A DNA stretch of 64,000 nt from Thermoleophilia bacterium. GTDB lineage: Bacteria > Actinomycetota > Thermoleophilia > RBG-16-64-13. Below, piece after piece: positions 1 through 8,277 of this stretch. Both the position numbers and the translations under genes were made by a program. Location: positions 62,001 through 126,000 of the forward strand of contig JAOAGT010000002.1 of the NCBI GenBank assembly GCA_026415615.1, in the 5' to 3' direction. The stretch's first letter is position 1. Each line of letters begins with the position of its first letter. The notes beneath the pieces were generated by a model. That model was not told the DNA's origin. It did not search any database and was given only the letters and a program-made list of their open reading frames with translations.

Positions 1-196
1 CTCCCGGAAGTTCTCTAAGCTGGCCGCGGAGCGCTAGCTCGGCCACTGACACGGGATGATCACGGAATAGTTCAGCTGCTTTCTCGTAGGCAAGAATGCG
101 GTACAAAGACTCGCCGTCCAGCGCAAGGTAGTCTGCCAGCGACTGGAAAAGTTGAGCAAGCTCACCGTTGGAAGGAAGACTGGAACTAGGAGTCAC
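1..196 (-). CDS. DNA polymerase X family protein, N-terminal part (gene continues beyond the window)
   Basis: Reading the minus strand from a GTG at 194-196 gives an open frame to the window edge (65 codons). The peptide contains ELAQLFQSLADYLALDG, then YRILAYEKAAELF and a predicted short hairpin region. This matches the helix-hairpin-helix 8-kDa N-terminal domain of family X polymerases, in the style 'iadlLelkGenpFRiraYrrAa'. A GGAGGAGG Shine-Dalgarno sequence lies just upstream of the GTG. Bacterial PolX proteins usually add a palm/thumb nucleotidyltransferase and a PHP exonuclease and act in gap-filling repair. None of that is inside the window, so the full function is inferred. MscL ends 58 bp upstream in the same direction. 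Confidence 0.6.
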   Translation of the reverse strand, partial: MTPSSSLPSNGELAQLFQSLADYLALDGESLYRILAYEKAAELFRDHPVSVAELALRGQLRELPG

Positions 197-253
197 AGCC
201 TCCTCCAGCAACTGCTTGCAATTTATGAGTCTTGGCTAAAGAGCTCGGCGCTG

Positions 254-706
254 TCATGCTCCCGAGTCTACCGGGGGCAACTCCGAGGTGCAATGCGGGC
301 AGCGCTTTGCAGCAAGGGGAATTGCGCTAAGACAAAACGGGCAGTCCCGGGTAGTTACCTCGGCTGGCTTTTGTGTTTTCATGTAGGCCCTCATGATCAA
401 GAACAAGATGAAGGCCACTATCAGGAACGTCAAGATTGCATTAATGAATATCCCGTAGTTGATCGTAACTGCGCCAGCTTCCTTCGCCTGGTCAATGGTG
501 TTGTACGGACCCGGCGGGTTGCCTTCTTTTATGACGGCAAAAAGACTGGAAAAGTCAATATCGCCTACCGCCAGTCCAACCGCGGGCATGATTATGTCGT
601 TCACCAGAGAGGTTACGACTGCGGCAAACGTAACTCCCATGATGAAGGCAACCGCGAGCTGCAACAGATTGCCGCGGTCAATGAAATCCCTAAAATCTTT
701 GAGCAT
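254..706 (-). CDS. mscL: Large-conductance mechanosensitive channel MscL with C-terminal zinc ribbon
   Basis: 150 aa. The N-terminus FRDFIDRGNLLQLAVAF and the first membrane helix up to about residue 47 are typical MscL, followed by a periplasmic loop (about 48-83) and a second helix (about 84-108). MscL forms a homopentameric membrane pore that opens under membrane tension to release solutes during hypo-osmotic shock. In place of the usual charged C-terminal helix bundle, this protein ends in a rubredoxin-like knuckle with C122, C125, C136 and C139 (CPFC...CPHC). The ATG is preceded by a strong GGGGAGGGG. It follows the ATPase gene on the same strand after 12 bp, so the two are probably co-transcribed. 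The channel assignment is firm; the role of the ribbon is unknown. Confidence 0.95.
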   Translation of the reverse strand: MLKDFRDFIDRGNLLQLAVAFIMGVTFAAVVTSLVNDIIMPAVGLAVGDIDFSSLFAVIKEGNPPGPYNTIDQAKEAGAVTINYGIFINAILTFLIVAFILFLIMRAYMKTQKPAEVTTRDCPFCLSAIPLAAKRCPHCTSELPPVDSGA

Positions 707-718
707 GATTCCCCTCCC

Positions 719-3172
719 CTAGGCGGACTTTGCTACTTCTACCGGCATCCAGACAAGTCCCACCGTATCTACGACAATACCGCTCTTGCGAGGTCTAAGA
801 TGCAGGCTTTCTAGACTTGTCAGTTCCAGCTCAATTTGCTGCTTGAGCTCGTCTAGTTCCTTCTGTTCCTGTTCCGCAAGCTGAGCGAGTTCTTGTTTTA
901 GCGTGTTTAGAACTTCCTCCGCTCTTTTCACGTCTGCGGTCTGATCCACAGTTCTGCTGACGTCGCGCATAGTGGTGGCTGCTCTGCCGAGGGTTCCGGT
1001 CTTGAGCACTTTCTTGCCCAGGAAAGCGCTCATGATGGTCGCCCCCAGAGAGACAGCCGTCTGGAACTTGCGGTCTCTTGCTTGTTCTGCTTCGCGAGCT
1101 CTTGCCTGCTCCGCCCGCATTATCTTGCTTTCAAGGGTACGGCGCTTAGCAGCGAACTGCGCTTGGACCTTCTCTGTTTCTCTCGTCAACCTCTCTTCTG
1201 CTAGTCGCTCAAGCCGCGCTCTAAACTCCTCAGGAGTCTCGCCGGGTTCCGAAGCTGTCTTAAGGCTTGGGCTTCTAAGCAGCTCTAGCGACTGTGTGCG
1301 AAACAGCCAGTCCTCGTAGGCGTCTTTCCACGCGCGGTACGAAGCGGGTTTGGTCATTGCTGCTGGCAGGGGCAAAAATGCTGCATTAGGCCGTGACTCT
1401 CGCTCAAGTCCGTCAAGCCCTGTTTCCACTAGTTGCGCTTGATCCCAATCGGGCGCATTGGTGGGTTCAGCGAGAGTGGCCGCCCGCGTCACGCGGACGG
1501 CATAAGCTTTTCCAGTTTGCGGGCTCACAAAGTTGACTATTGCCGAAGCCAAAATGGCCGGCCGGTAAACGGTTTGGCTTGGCAGAGCAGAAGTTGCTGC
1601 AAGGCTGTCATCCCTGCCGACCAAAGCAGGCGGTAGGAAGTACTGGGGAATGTCCGGGGGAAGAGTAGGTGGCAGACTTGCCGTGGTCGAGATGCTGGAG
1701 ACGACAGTCGTCCCCGTTCTTGCCGTAGAGGGAGCGCCGGCAAGACCCCTTTCGGCAAGGATTTTTATCTGCGCCCGAGTCAACGGGCCGGCCAGGTAGG
1801 ACATTGTCCAGCGGGTGTGAAAAGTAACAGGCTCCCGACTGCGCACGTTGTAAAGCAAGAAAACTCTCTTCTCTAGCCCGGCCAGTATTTCGCTCATTTC
1901 CTGACTGCTAAACCGGCCTTCAGCGCCTCCTGAGATTCCCTCCAAGGCCTCGATGACTCTAGCCTTGTCGCGGTCGGTCTGCAGTCGCCCAATGAACCAA
2001 GTACCGGTATTAGCCAGTCCCTTGTAGTCCAGATCGACCGGGTTTTGTGTGGCCAGCACCACACCCACGCCAAAGGCCCGTGCCTGCTTGAGCAACGTCA
2101 GCAAAGGACGCTTGGCAGGAGGTTCTGCTATGGGTGGGAAGAAGCCGAAAATCTCGTCCATGTAGAGAAGCGCTCGCAGGCTGCCCGTGCCAGCCTGCGA
2201 GCGCATCCACCCGACCACCTCGTTTAAAAGCAGCGAAACAAAGAACATCCTTTCGCTATCAGAAAGATGGGACAGAGTAAATACGCAAACTCGCGGCCTA
2301 CCCTCGCTTGTGCGCAGCATGCGGGCGACATCGATGCTTTCGCCCTCCAGCCAGGTCTGAAACGAAGGGGCAGCGAGCAGACTGTTTAGCGTCATAGCTA
2401 GTTCAGCTCGTTCCTTCGCCGGGAAGAACGACTCAAGCGGGAGCACCCCCAACTGGCTAAAGGGTGGCTCCTGGACCTGTCTTATCACCTTGCCAAGGTC
2501 TAGGTCTTCTCCGGCTGTCCAGGCGCTGTGAAATAGCGCAGAAAGCAAGACGTGCTCTTTGCTTTTTACCGGGTCTGCGGGCACTCCAATGAGGCCGAGG
2601 AGACTGCCTACTGTAGTGTTCACGCGGTCGGCCAGACTCTCTGGGTCGTCGCGGACGGCAGGCGGAGGAGCGGCAAAAGAACTAAGTACGCTCACCGGCA
2701 GTCCCGCAGTAGATCCCGGAGTGTACAGAGCGAAGTCAGCACTCTCGCGCAGCCGTGCGAGCCGAGAAGGGTCTTGTCCCCACTCGGCAAGACCTTGTCG
2801 CCAAAGATCCGCTTGTTTTTGGGCAAATTCCTCTAGTGACAGCCCATTTCGGACGGCCTCCTCAGGGTCCAGCCACGGCAGCAAGTCCTCAGCTCGCAGT
2901 TCCGGGAAAACAAGGAGCAGATTTGTAAGGTCTCCTTTGGGGTCGATGACTATGGCGGGGATTCCTTCGAGGGCAGCCTCTTCCAAGAGAGCGATGCATA
3001 GCCCCGTTTTACCGCTGCCCGTCATGCCCACGCATACTGCATGCGTCAAGAGATGAGTTGAATCGTAGAAGACTGCGTCGCCCAACGTCTTGTTTCTGAG
3101 ATCGTAGGTGCGTCCGAGGTAGAACTTGCCTGACGCTTCGATGGCTTGGCTGGGCGGGAAAGCGCTTTCCAT
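719..3172 (-). CDS. HerA/DUF87-like ATPase with C-terminal coiled coil
   Basis: 817 aa. An N-terminal beta-rich stretch is followed by a Walker A loop GMTGSGKTG (about residues 49-57) and IPAIVIDPKGD, the signature of HerA/FtsK-type ATPases with an attached DUF87 domain. A Walker B-like segment LLYMDEIFGFFPP sits near residue 340, followed by ATQNPVDLDY, a sensor-like motif of the same family. The last 200 residues are rich in E, K, R and Q and look like a long coiled coil interrupted by a short apolar segment. HerA-type proteins form hexameric DNA-translocating rings, but this clade has no defined task that I know of. The gene is divergent from the baeRF/SPFH operon across 199 bp and is followed by mscL. 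An AGGAG site precedes the ATG. Confidence 0.8.
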   Translation of the reverse strand: MESAFPPSQAIEASGKFYLGRTYDLRNKTLGDAVFYDSTHLLTHAVCVGMTGSGKTGLCIALLEEAALEGIPAIVIDPKGDLTNLLLVFPELRAEDLLPWLDPEEAVRNGLSLEEFAQKQADLWRQGLAEWGQDPSRLARLRESADFALYTPGSTAGLPVSVLSSFAAPPPAVRDDPESLADRVNTTVGSLLGLIGVPADPVKSKEHVLLSALFHSAWTAGEDLDLGKVIRQVQEPPFSQLGVLPLESFFPAKERAELAMTLNSLLAAPSFQTWLEGESIDVARMLRTSEGRPRVCVFTLSHLSDSERMFFVSLLLNEVVGWMRSQAGTGSLRALLYMDEIFGFFPPIAEPPAKRPLLTLLKQARAFGVGVVLATQNPVDLDYKGLANTGTWFIGRLQTDRDKARVIEALEGISGGAEGRFSSQEMSEILAGLEKRVFLLYNVRSREPVTFHTRWTMSYLAGPLTRAQIKILAERGLAGAPSTARTGTTVVSSISTTASLPPTLPPDIPQYFLPPALVGRDDSLAATSALPSQTVYRPAILASAIVNFVSPQTGKAYAVRVTRAATLAEPTNAPDWDQAQLVETGLDGLERESRPNAAFLPLPAAMTKPASYRAWKDAYEDWLFRTQSLELLRSPSLKTASEPGETPEEFRARLERLAEERLTRETEKVQAQFAAKRRTLESKIMRAEQARAREAEQARDRKFQTAVSLGATIMSAFLGKKVLKTGTLGRAATTMRDVSRTVDQTADVKRAEEVLNTLKQELAQLAEQEQKELDELKQQIELELTSLESLHLRPRKSGIVVDTVGLVWMPVEVAKSA

Positions 3173-3371
3173 TTCCGTTGGCTCCTAGTGAGTGGCGGCC
3201 AAGAAATCTAGTTGTGCCTCGAGCATATTTCTCTGCAAGCAAAAACACAAGCTCATGGCGAAAAGGTCGCTGAGAAGATTCAACAACCTGTCTCGCGGGT
3301 AACATTTAGACTAGAACTCAATGTTCCATCAAAGGTCCTTGTATCGACTTGAGGATACGAAAGGGGACGAT

Positions 3372-3647
3372 ATGGCTGACAAGAAGGTCGAGCGCTCCCC
3401 GAGGGAACGGCCCCTCACCCCCACTGACAAGCTGAGAACCGCTCTTTCCGAATCCGGGACTTTCAACATGGCGGACCGTGCTCACGACAAGGGCAAGGCT
3501 GCGCTGGTAGACAAGTTCCGCGAAAGGGAGGAGCGATGGCGTCAGGAGCAATCGATGCAGGATCGAGCAAAAGCTCAGGAGAAGCTTGTCGCCCAAGTAG
3601 AGCAACCCGGTGAAAAACCCGAGCAACCAACCGGTGGTGAGTCATGA
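3372..3647 (+). CDS. Small highly charged protein, first gene of the baeRF/zinc-ribbon/SPFH operon
   Basis: 91 aa, beginning MADKKVERSPRERPLTP. I chose the ATG at 3372 because AAAGGGGA stands 5-6 bases before it; an in-frame ATG at 3321 lacks a ribosome site. About half the residues are charged or Gln/Pro, with one short apolar stretch. A helical, partly disordered cytosolic protein is likely. The stop overlaps the next start (ATGA), so it is translationally coupled to the baeRF gene. I do not recognise a family. Its position suggests an accessory or partner of the baeRF protein, but that is inference. Confidence 0.75.
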   Translation: MADKKVERSPRERPLTPTDKLRTALSESGTFNMADRAHDKGKAALVDKFREREERWRQEQSMQDRAKAQEKLVAQVEQPGEKPEQPTGGES

Positions 3648-4789
3648 TCGGGGCCGCAACAGAAGTGCGAAAGAAGCTAAAGGAACTAGCTGGCACGCGA
3701 GGGTCCGAAGGGCGCTTCCTGACAGTGACACTTTCCACGAGTCGTCTCGATGACTGGCGCCGGACAGTCCCCTCTTTCCTTAACAGCGAGTTTAACCGCA
3801 TTGCCAAAGAGCTTGGTCTTGACAAGGAGGCCAGACGCCAACTGCAGAAAGATCTGGACTTCGTTAAGGACATTGTAAGCTACGACATCACCCCCAAGAC
3901 GCAGGGCTTGGCTGTGTTTGTGGACGGCGCCGGTGACATAAACGAGCGCATTGAGCTACCCTTTCGCCTGATCAACCGCGTGGTGGTAGAGCCGTACCCA
4001 CATGTTCGTCCGGTGGTCCATGCTCTTGCCTTGCTCGAGCCTTTTGCTATTGCTCAGGTCAGCCGGGATGAGTCACGCTTGTACCTTGTGGACGAGTGGG
4101 GAGTGACGCACGAGGACGAGGTTGTAGGTCCTCACCTACGCAGCACCGACCGCGAAACGGGGGAAATATCAATCCGGGAGTACTACGCGGCGGCGCGTCA
4201 GGACACTCTGGTTGAACTTCATTACAAAGAGGTTGCCGCAGCTCTGGCCAAGCTCTTGGAGCAATCAGGCGCAAGTCGGGTGGTGCTATGCGCCCAGCAC
4301 GACATCGCAAGCGCCTTTCGCCGCAATTTGCCAGAGGCTCTTGGGGCGAGGATTTCTGCCGAGATTCCCTTTGACGCTGCTGCCTCGGTTGGCCAAATGG
4401 TTGCATCCGCGCGGGCGGCGCTTGACAGGGCGCGTGGGCAAGAAGTGGCGATGTTGGTAAACCAAATCCGGGAGGCTCTAGGACCTGGTGGCCGCGGCGT
4501 CTGTGGTTTTGATGACATTCATGGGGCACTGGGACGCCACCAGGTGCAGACGCTGGTCGTTGACAGGGCATATAGACCGCCTGGCTGGCGATGCCTAGAC
4601 TGTGCATGGGCTGGTCTAGCGCAGACCGAGTGTTGTCCAGTATGCGGAGGCGAGGTGGTGCCCTTGTCAGATGCGGTTGGAGAGCTGGTGCGACTAGCCC
4701 TGCTTCAGAATTCCGAAATCGCAGTGGGCGAAAACATTCCGGTCTTGGCTGAGCTCGGCGGAGTAGCGGGGGTGCTACGCTACGGCTGA
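3644..4789 (+). CDS. Bacterial archaeo-eukaryotic release factor-like (baeRF) protein with zinc ribbon
   Basis: 381 aa. The central part (FAIAQVSRDESRLYLVDEWG, then YHK-type helix and an alpha/beta segment ending in RVVLCAQHDIASAFRRNLP) follows the layout of baeRF families, which are bacterial relatives of eRF1 with a middle ribonuclease-H-like domain and a C-terminal eL30-like domain. The C-terminus carries a zinc ribbon within an eL30-type fold (C317, C320, C331, C334). I could not find a GGQ peptide-release loop, so peptidyl-tRNA hydrolysis by the eRF1 mechanism is not supported. Ribosome binding or rescue under stress is a family-level guess. It overlaps the preceding gene by 4 bases and leads a zinc-ribbon and SPFH membrane operon, which is an unusual partnership. 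Confidence 0.75.
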   Translation: MIGAATEVRKKLKELAGTRGSEGRFLTVTLSTSRLDDWRRTVPSFLNSEFNRIAKELGLDKEARRQLQKDLDFVKDIVSYDITPKTQGLAVFVDGAGDINERIELPFRLINRVVVEPYPHVRPVVHALALLEPFAIAQVSRDESRLYLVDEWGVTHEDEVVGPHLRSTDRETGEISIREYYAAARQDTLVELHYKEVAAALAKLLEQSGASRVVLCAQHDIASAFRRNLPEALGARISAEIPFDAAASVGQMVASARAALDRARGQEVAMLVNQIREALGPGGRGVCGFDDIHGALGRHQVQTLVVDRAYRPPGWRCLDCAWAGLAQTECCPVCGGEVVPLSDAVGELVRLALLQNSEIAVGENIPVLAELGGVAGVLRYG

Positions 4790-4847
4790 GGTTAAGCCGA
4801 CACGGGCTTCCCAGTACGAGTGCCCCCAGTGCGGGGCTGCACTGGCG

Positions 4848-5894
4848 GTGCCTGCCTATGCTACCGGTGGGCAGTGCCCGTACTGTGGCTCGGCCTGGTT
4901 GCGTTCAGGGCCCGGCTACTTGACCAAGACAGGAACGCCGGAGGCTCAGCCAGACCAAGAAGGTGCGCACGTTCTGCGCTCAGTGGTTTGCCCGCAATGT
5001 GCTGGTCCTATTAGCGTCAGGGAAGGGCGCCGAGTCTTGTGCTGCCAGAGATGTAGCACTCGGTTAGCCGTGACGCAGCCAGCAGGTTTCTCATGCTGGT
5101 ACCTTCCCGCGCAGCCGAGCAAAACCGAGGCAGCCGCAGCTGCCGTGAATTGGCTTCGCCAATATCCTGGGGTATCCCGAGCGGCAAGAAGCGCTCCGTT
5201 CAGGAAGGTTCAACTTCTGTACGTGCCGATCTGGGAGCACAGGTGCGTAATAGCTGGCTGGGAAATCGGGCAGAGAAAGACCCTTCGCCTGGAGACAAGG
5301 CCGGAACCAGGCAGACCGTTTGGCGTTTCAAATATTTCCTTCTCCCCACTGCTCGGCGAAGAGCCTGATTATCTGGAGCTGGTTCTCTCTGACGAGCCTG
5401 TCAGACAAGGATATCTACAAGAGAGGCGCCGTTACCAAGAAGCCGTGGACTTAGCCTCGTTGGGACTTGTCCGACCTTTGATGTCCGGACGAGAACTACT
5501 GGTGCCGATGCTGGCAGGAGAAATTGAGCCGGAGGCCACCGTCCTTGAGCCCTCAGAGCTAGGCTACAAGACTGCGCAGGCCGGGCTGCATGCGGCACTA
5601 TGTCCTCTGTCAGAAGGTGAGCAGATCCAGACGTTTTTCTTTGCTTTGCGGGAGTCGCTTTCACTTATCTACTGGCCAGTCTACTTGGTGGAATTTGCGG
5701 TTCCGCGGGGAAGATGCTTTGTGGCAGTGGACGGGCGTGACGGAACTATAAACTCCGCTTGCGCTCCAAGCTCCAAGCTGAGGAAATGGGCCAGAACGGC
5801 CGCTCGGCTGTTTGGGGGCGGGAGCTACTCCCCAGGGGAGGGCGGAAGCTATGCCTCGGGGGAGGTGACATATCACGACGTCTTTCACGGTTGA
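4848..5894 (+). CDS. Zinc-ribbon protein related to YdjG (TFIIB-type ribbon), true start uncertain
   Basis: 348 aa from the first usable start, a GTG at 4848. The coding frame clearly extends upstream: codons 4818-4847 encode E-CPQCGAALAV, the first half of a ribbon completed by CPYC just after the GTG. The frame is open back to 4767, yet contains no ATG, GTG or TTG. A second ribbon follows (VCPQC...CCQRC, about residues 49-75), then a domain with LLYVPIWEHRC similar to the 'YVPxW' core of Bacillus YdjG-like proteins. It probably acts at the cytosolic face of the membrane with the SPFH and DUF2207 proteins. It begins right after the baeRF stop (4787-4789) and may depend on coupling, a rare start codon or a frameshift. 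Confidence 0.75.
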   Translation: MPAYATGGQCPYCGSAWLRSGPGYLTKTGTPEAQPDQEGAHVLRSVVCPQCAGPISVREGRRVLCCQRCSTRLAVTQPAGFSCWYLPAQPSKTEAAAAAVNWLRQYPGVSRAARSAPFRKVQLLYVPIWEHRCVIAGWEIGQRKTLRLETRPEPGRPFGVSNISFSPLLGEEPDYLELVLSDEPVRQGYLQERRRYQEAVDLASLGLVRPLMSGRELLVPMLAGEIEPEATVLEPSELGYKTAQAGLHAALCPLSEGEQIQTFFFALRESLSLIYWPVYLVEFAVPRGRCFVAVDGRDGTINSACAPSSKLRKWARTAARLFGGGSYSPGEGGSYASGEVTYHDVFHG

Positions 5895-5904
5895 ACTTGT
5901 TCCG

Positions 5905-6558
5905 TTGCTTTGCTCTCAGTGCGGCGGAGGTTTATACGGCGGAGACGAAGCCGCGGTCTTCCTTTGTCCTGGATGTGTGCGCGGATATGAGGTAGGAGAA
6001 GATGGACTGCATCGCGTGCCCATCGCAGTCGCGGCCCCGAGCTCCAGAGTAGCTGTTGGCTCAGTTGTGCAGTACCTTGGTTTTTGGCGAGTGTCGGCGC
6101 AGGTAACCAGCGGACCGGAATCCGTATGGCGGCATCTTGAGCGTCGTCTAGGTGGTCAGCCTTGCTACTTCTACATTCCGGGGTTTTCCTGGCGGCGAGC
6201 GGAGGTCCAGCAGCTCGGAGTGAGAGTGACACAAGCTCAGCCGGCGTTGGATCTGTGTTCCGAGCCGGGCTGCTGGGGTGTAGTCGGTGCTAGTGTGGCG
6301 CAGGTTGCTGCCGGAGAACTGCGGGCTGGCGCTACGGTGTTACCTGTCTTACTCGGTTACAAGGACGCACGAACTCTTACCCGCTTTATTTCTCTTGCCC
6401 TCGAGGTGGCGTCATCGGATAGCGTTCAGCTTGAGGAGTATGAAATCAAGCCTTACCGAGAAGAGTTGATATTCATTCCAGCGGTGAGAGACGCGCGCTT
6501 TGTCCAGGATGCGGGGTGGCGGCTTCTACTAGAAGAGTTCGACAGTTTGATAGCCTAA
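5905..6558 (+). CDS. Zinc-ribbon protein, second YdjG-like member
   Basis: 217 aa from a TTG at 5905. The N-terminus LCSQCGG...FLCPGC forms a short zinc ribbon, and the remainder is an alpha/beta domain with CYFYIPGFSWRR that parallels the VPIW segment of the preceding gene. The two look like shortened and full versions of one design. The frame is open back to 5869, and a GGAGGTGA precedes that region, so a slightly earlier non-canonical start cannot be excluded. It lies 10 bp after its neighbour in the operon. No enzymatic motif is visible. A scaffold or adaptor role in an envelope-stress complex is inference from context only. Confidence 0.7.
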   Translation: MLCSQCGGGLYGGDEAAVFLCPGCVRGYEVGEDGLHRVPIAVAAPSSRVAVGSVVQYLGFWRVSAQVTSGPESVWRHLERRLGGQPCYFYIPGFSWRRAEVQQLGVRVTQAQPALDLCSEPGCWGVVGASVAQVAAGELRAGATVLPVLLGYKDARTLTRFISLALEVASSDSVQLEEYEIKPYREELIFIPAVRDARFVQDAGWRLLLEEFDSLIA

Positions 6559-6639
6559 GAGAACAGGTGGTCGGGGGCAGAAAGTTGGCTGTGGGCGGTG
6601 AAGAAGTGCTCAAGCGGCCGCGGAATAAAGGGGGACGTC

Positions 6640-7155
6640 ATGTCGGAAGTAGACGAGCGCATTCAGCAGAGCAAGAACTGGCTTGAACGCATAGCCGAGA
6701 AGATCCCGCTGTACAAGGGCTACAAGCAAAAAGAGCTAAGACGCGAAGCCGACAAGATGGAACGCACGTATACTGCAAGTCGGCTAGACGATTGCCTTGC
6801 CAAGCTGGAAAGTCTAAAGGCCGCTTTGCTTCAGGCGGGGAAGCTTGACTTGTTAGACGATATCGATGCGGTCATGCGAAAAGTACGGCGAGTAAAGGAC
6901 CGCATCCAGTTTGCAGACTACGGTTATGCCGGTCTTTTTGACGCGACAAAGGTGGACGAATCCGTGCTTGACCAATTGCGGGCATTTGATGCGCAAATCG
7001 ATCAGGAGACAGCAGCAGTTGTTCAGCTTATCGATGCACTTGCTGCTGATAGCCCCTCTTTGGCCAGCGATGTACAGCTACTTGGCGCGCGTCTTGAAGA
7101 GCTGGACAGTCATTTTGATGAGCGCGAAAACGTTGTCACCCGGGCAGGGAGGTAA
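6640..7155 (+). CDS. Helical cytosolic protein of the SPFH operon, family not recognised
   Basis: 171 aa. I chose the ATG at 6640, preceded by AAAGGGGGAC, over a GTG 42 bases earlier. The sequence is almost wholly helical with heptad-like spacing: WLERIAEKIPLYKGYKQKE, a basic segment, then long amphipathic helices to the C-terminus. There is no signal peptide, membrane span or cysteine motif. It lies 3 bp before the SPFH gene, so the products are likely made in step. In Bacillus the comparable operon also contains PspA, a helical membrane-coating protein. This protein is shorter and not clearly PspA, so a similar structural role is only a suggestion. Confidence 0.75.
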   Translation: MSEVDERIQQSKNWLERIAEKIPLYKGYKQKELRREADKMERTYTASRLDDCLAKLESLKAALLQAGKLDLLDDIDAVMRKVRRVKDRIQFADYGYAGLFDATKVDESVLDQLRAFDAQIDQETAAVVQLIDALAADSPSLASDVQLLGARLEELDSHFDERENVVTRAGR

Positions 7156-7158
7156 GCC

Positions 7159-8268
7159 ATGGCTCTCATGGATCTTATTGAGTTTGTAGACGAAGCGGGG
7201 AACGAAATAGCCCACCGCATACCTGAGCAGGGCTCGGGAGAGTTTAAGCTCGGCGCACAGCTCATAGTCCGCGAGAGTCAGTGGGCGGTCTTTTTCCGCG
7301 ATGGCAAGGCGTACGACGTGTTCGAGGCCGGTCGCCATACTCTTACCACCCTGAATCTGCCGCTGCTTACCACGGTTCTCACGGCGCCTCTCTATGGCGA
7401 CACCCCCTTCCGGTGTGAAGTTTACTTTGTCAGCAAGCGCACCTTCACCGACCTTAAGTGGGGTACGGCTGAACCCATCCTTTTCCGGGATTCCGAGTTC
7501 AAGATGATTCGGCTGCGCTCAAACGGGATCTACAGCTTCCAGGTTACGGATCCCAAGTTGTTCGTGGTCAAGCTCGTGGGGACTCGGGGAATTTACACAA
7601 ACGCGCAGATTGAAGACTTCTTGCGGGGAATTATCGTCGGACGGTTGGCGGACATTCTGGGCGAGACCTTGGACTCCGTGCTTGATCTTCCGCGGTACTT
7701 CGACGAATTGGGCGCCGGTCTCAAGGCGCGGATCCGCGATGACTTCGCTCAGTATGGGCTCGGCATGGTGGACTTTGTGATTAACGCCATCACGCCTCCC
7801 GAGGATGTTCAGAAGCGGATCGACGAACGCTCCGGCATGGAGGCGATTGGGGGCATGGACCGCTACTTTCAGTTCAAGGCTGCCCAGGCGGTCGGTGACC
7901 TGGCCCGAGCGGGAGGCGGCGGCGGTGAAGGAGCAAGCACGGTAGGCACGGCAGCCTCGGCTGGGCTAGGTCTGGGCGCCGGCGCCGGACTTGGCATGAT
8001 GATCCCAGGGATGCTCCAGCAAGCCATGGCTAGTGGCGCTCAGCCCAAAGTACGTTGCCCAAAGTGTCGGAGTGACATTCCATTTACAGCCAAGTTCTGC
8101 CCGGAATGCGGAGCCAACCTGTCTGCTACGGTTACCTGTCCGCAGTGCGGATCCACGTTGCCAGCGACTTCAAAGTTCTGCGCCAACTGCGGTCACAACT
8201 TGGCCGCTCCGGCTGCTTCGAGTGCGCCAGGTGAGGCGGCTGACTCCTCTGGAAATCCTGCGAAATAG
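7159..8268 (+). CDS. SPFH-domain protein with C-terminal double zinc ribbon (YdjI-like)
   Basis: 369 aa. The N-terminal 240 residues form an SPFH/virion-core-like domain (LIEFVDEAGNEIAHRIP; VRESQWAVFFRDGKAYDVFEAG; IEDFLRGIIVGRLADILGE). A Gly/Ala-rich linker (about 255-295) follows, then two zinc ribbons: C300/C303/C314/C317 and C327/C330/C341/C344. Members of this group, such as Bacillus YdjI, gather at membranes and are linked to Psp/Lia-type envelope stress responses. There is no N-terminal membrane anchor, so recruitment presumably comes from the neighbouring DUF2207 membrane protein. The spacing is 3 bp to the upstream helical gene and 9 bp to the DUF2207 gene. Confidence 0.9.
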   Translation: MALMDLIEFVDEAGNEIAHRIPEQGSGEFKLGAQLIVRESQWAVFFRDGKAYDVFEAGRHTLTTLNLPLLTTVLTAPLYGDTPFRCEVYFVSKRTFTDLKWGTAEPILFRDSEFKMIRLRSNGIYSFQVTDPKLFVVKLVGTRGIYTNAQIEDFLRGIIVGRLADILGETLDSVLDLPRYFDELGAGLKARIRDDFAQYGLGMVDFVINAITPPEDVQKRIDERSGMEAIGGMDRYFQFKAAQAVGDLARAGGGGGEGASTVGTAASAGLGLGAGAGLGMMIPGMLQQAMASGAQPKVRCPKCRSDIPFTAKFCPECGANLSATVTCPQCGSTLPATSKFCANCGHNLAAPAASSAPGEAADSSGNPAK

Positions 8269-8277
8269 GGGTGGCTT

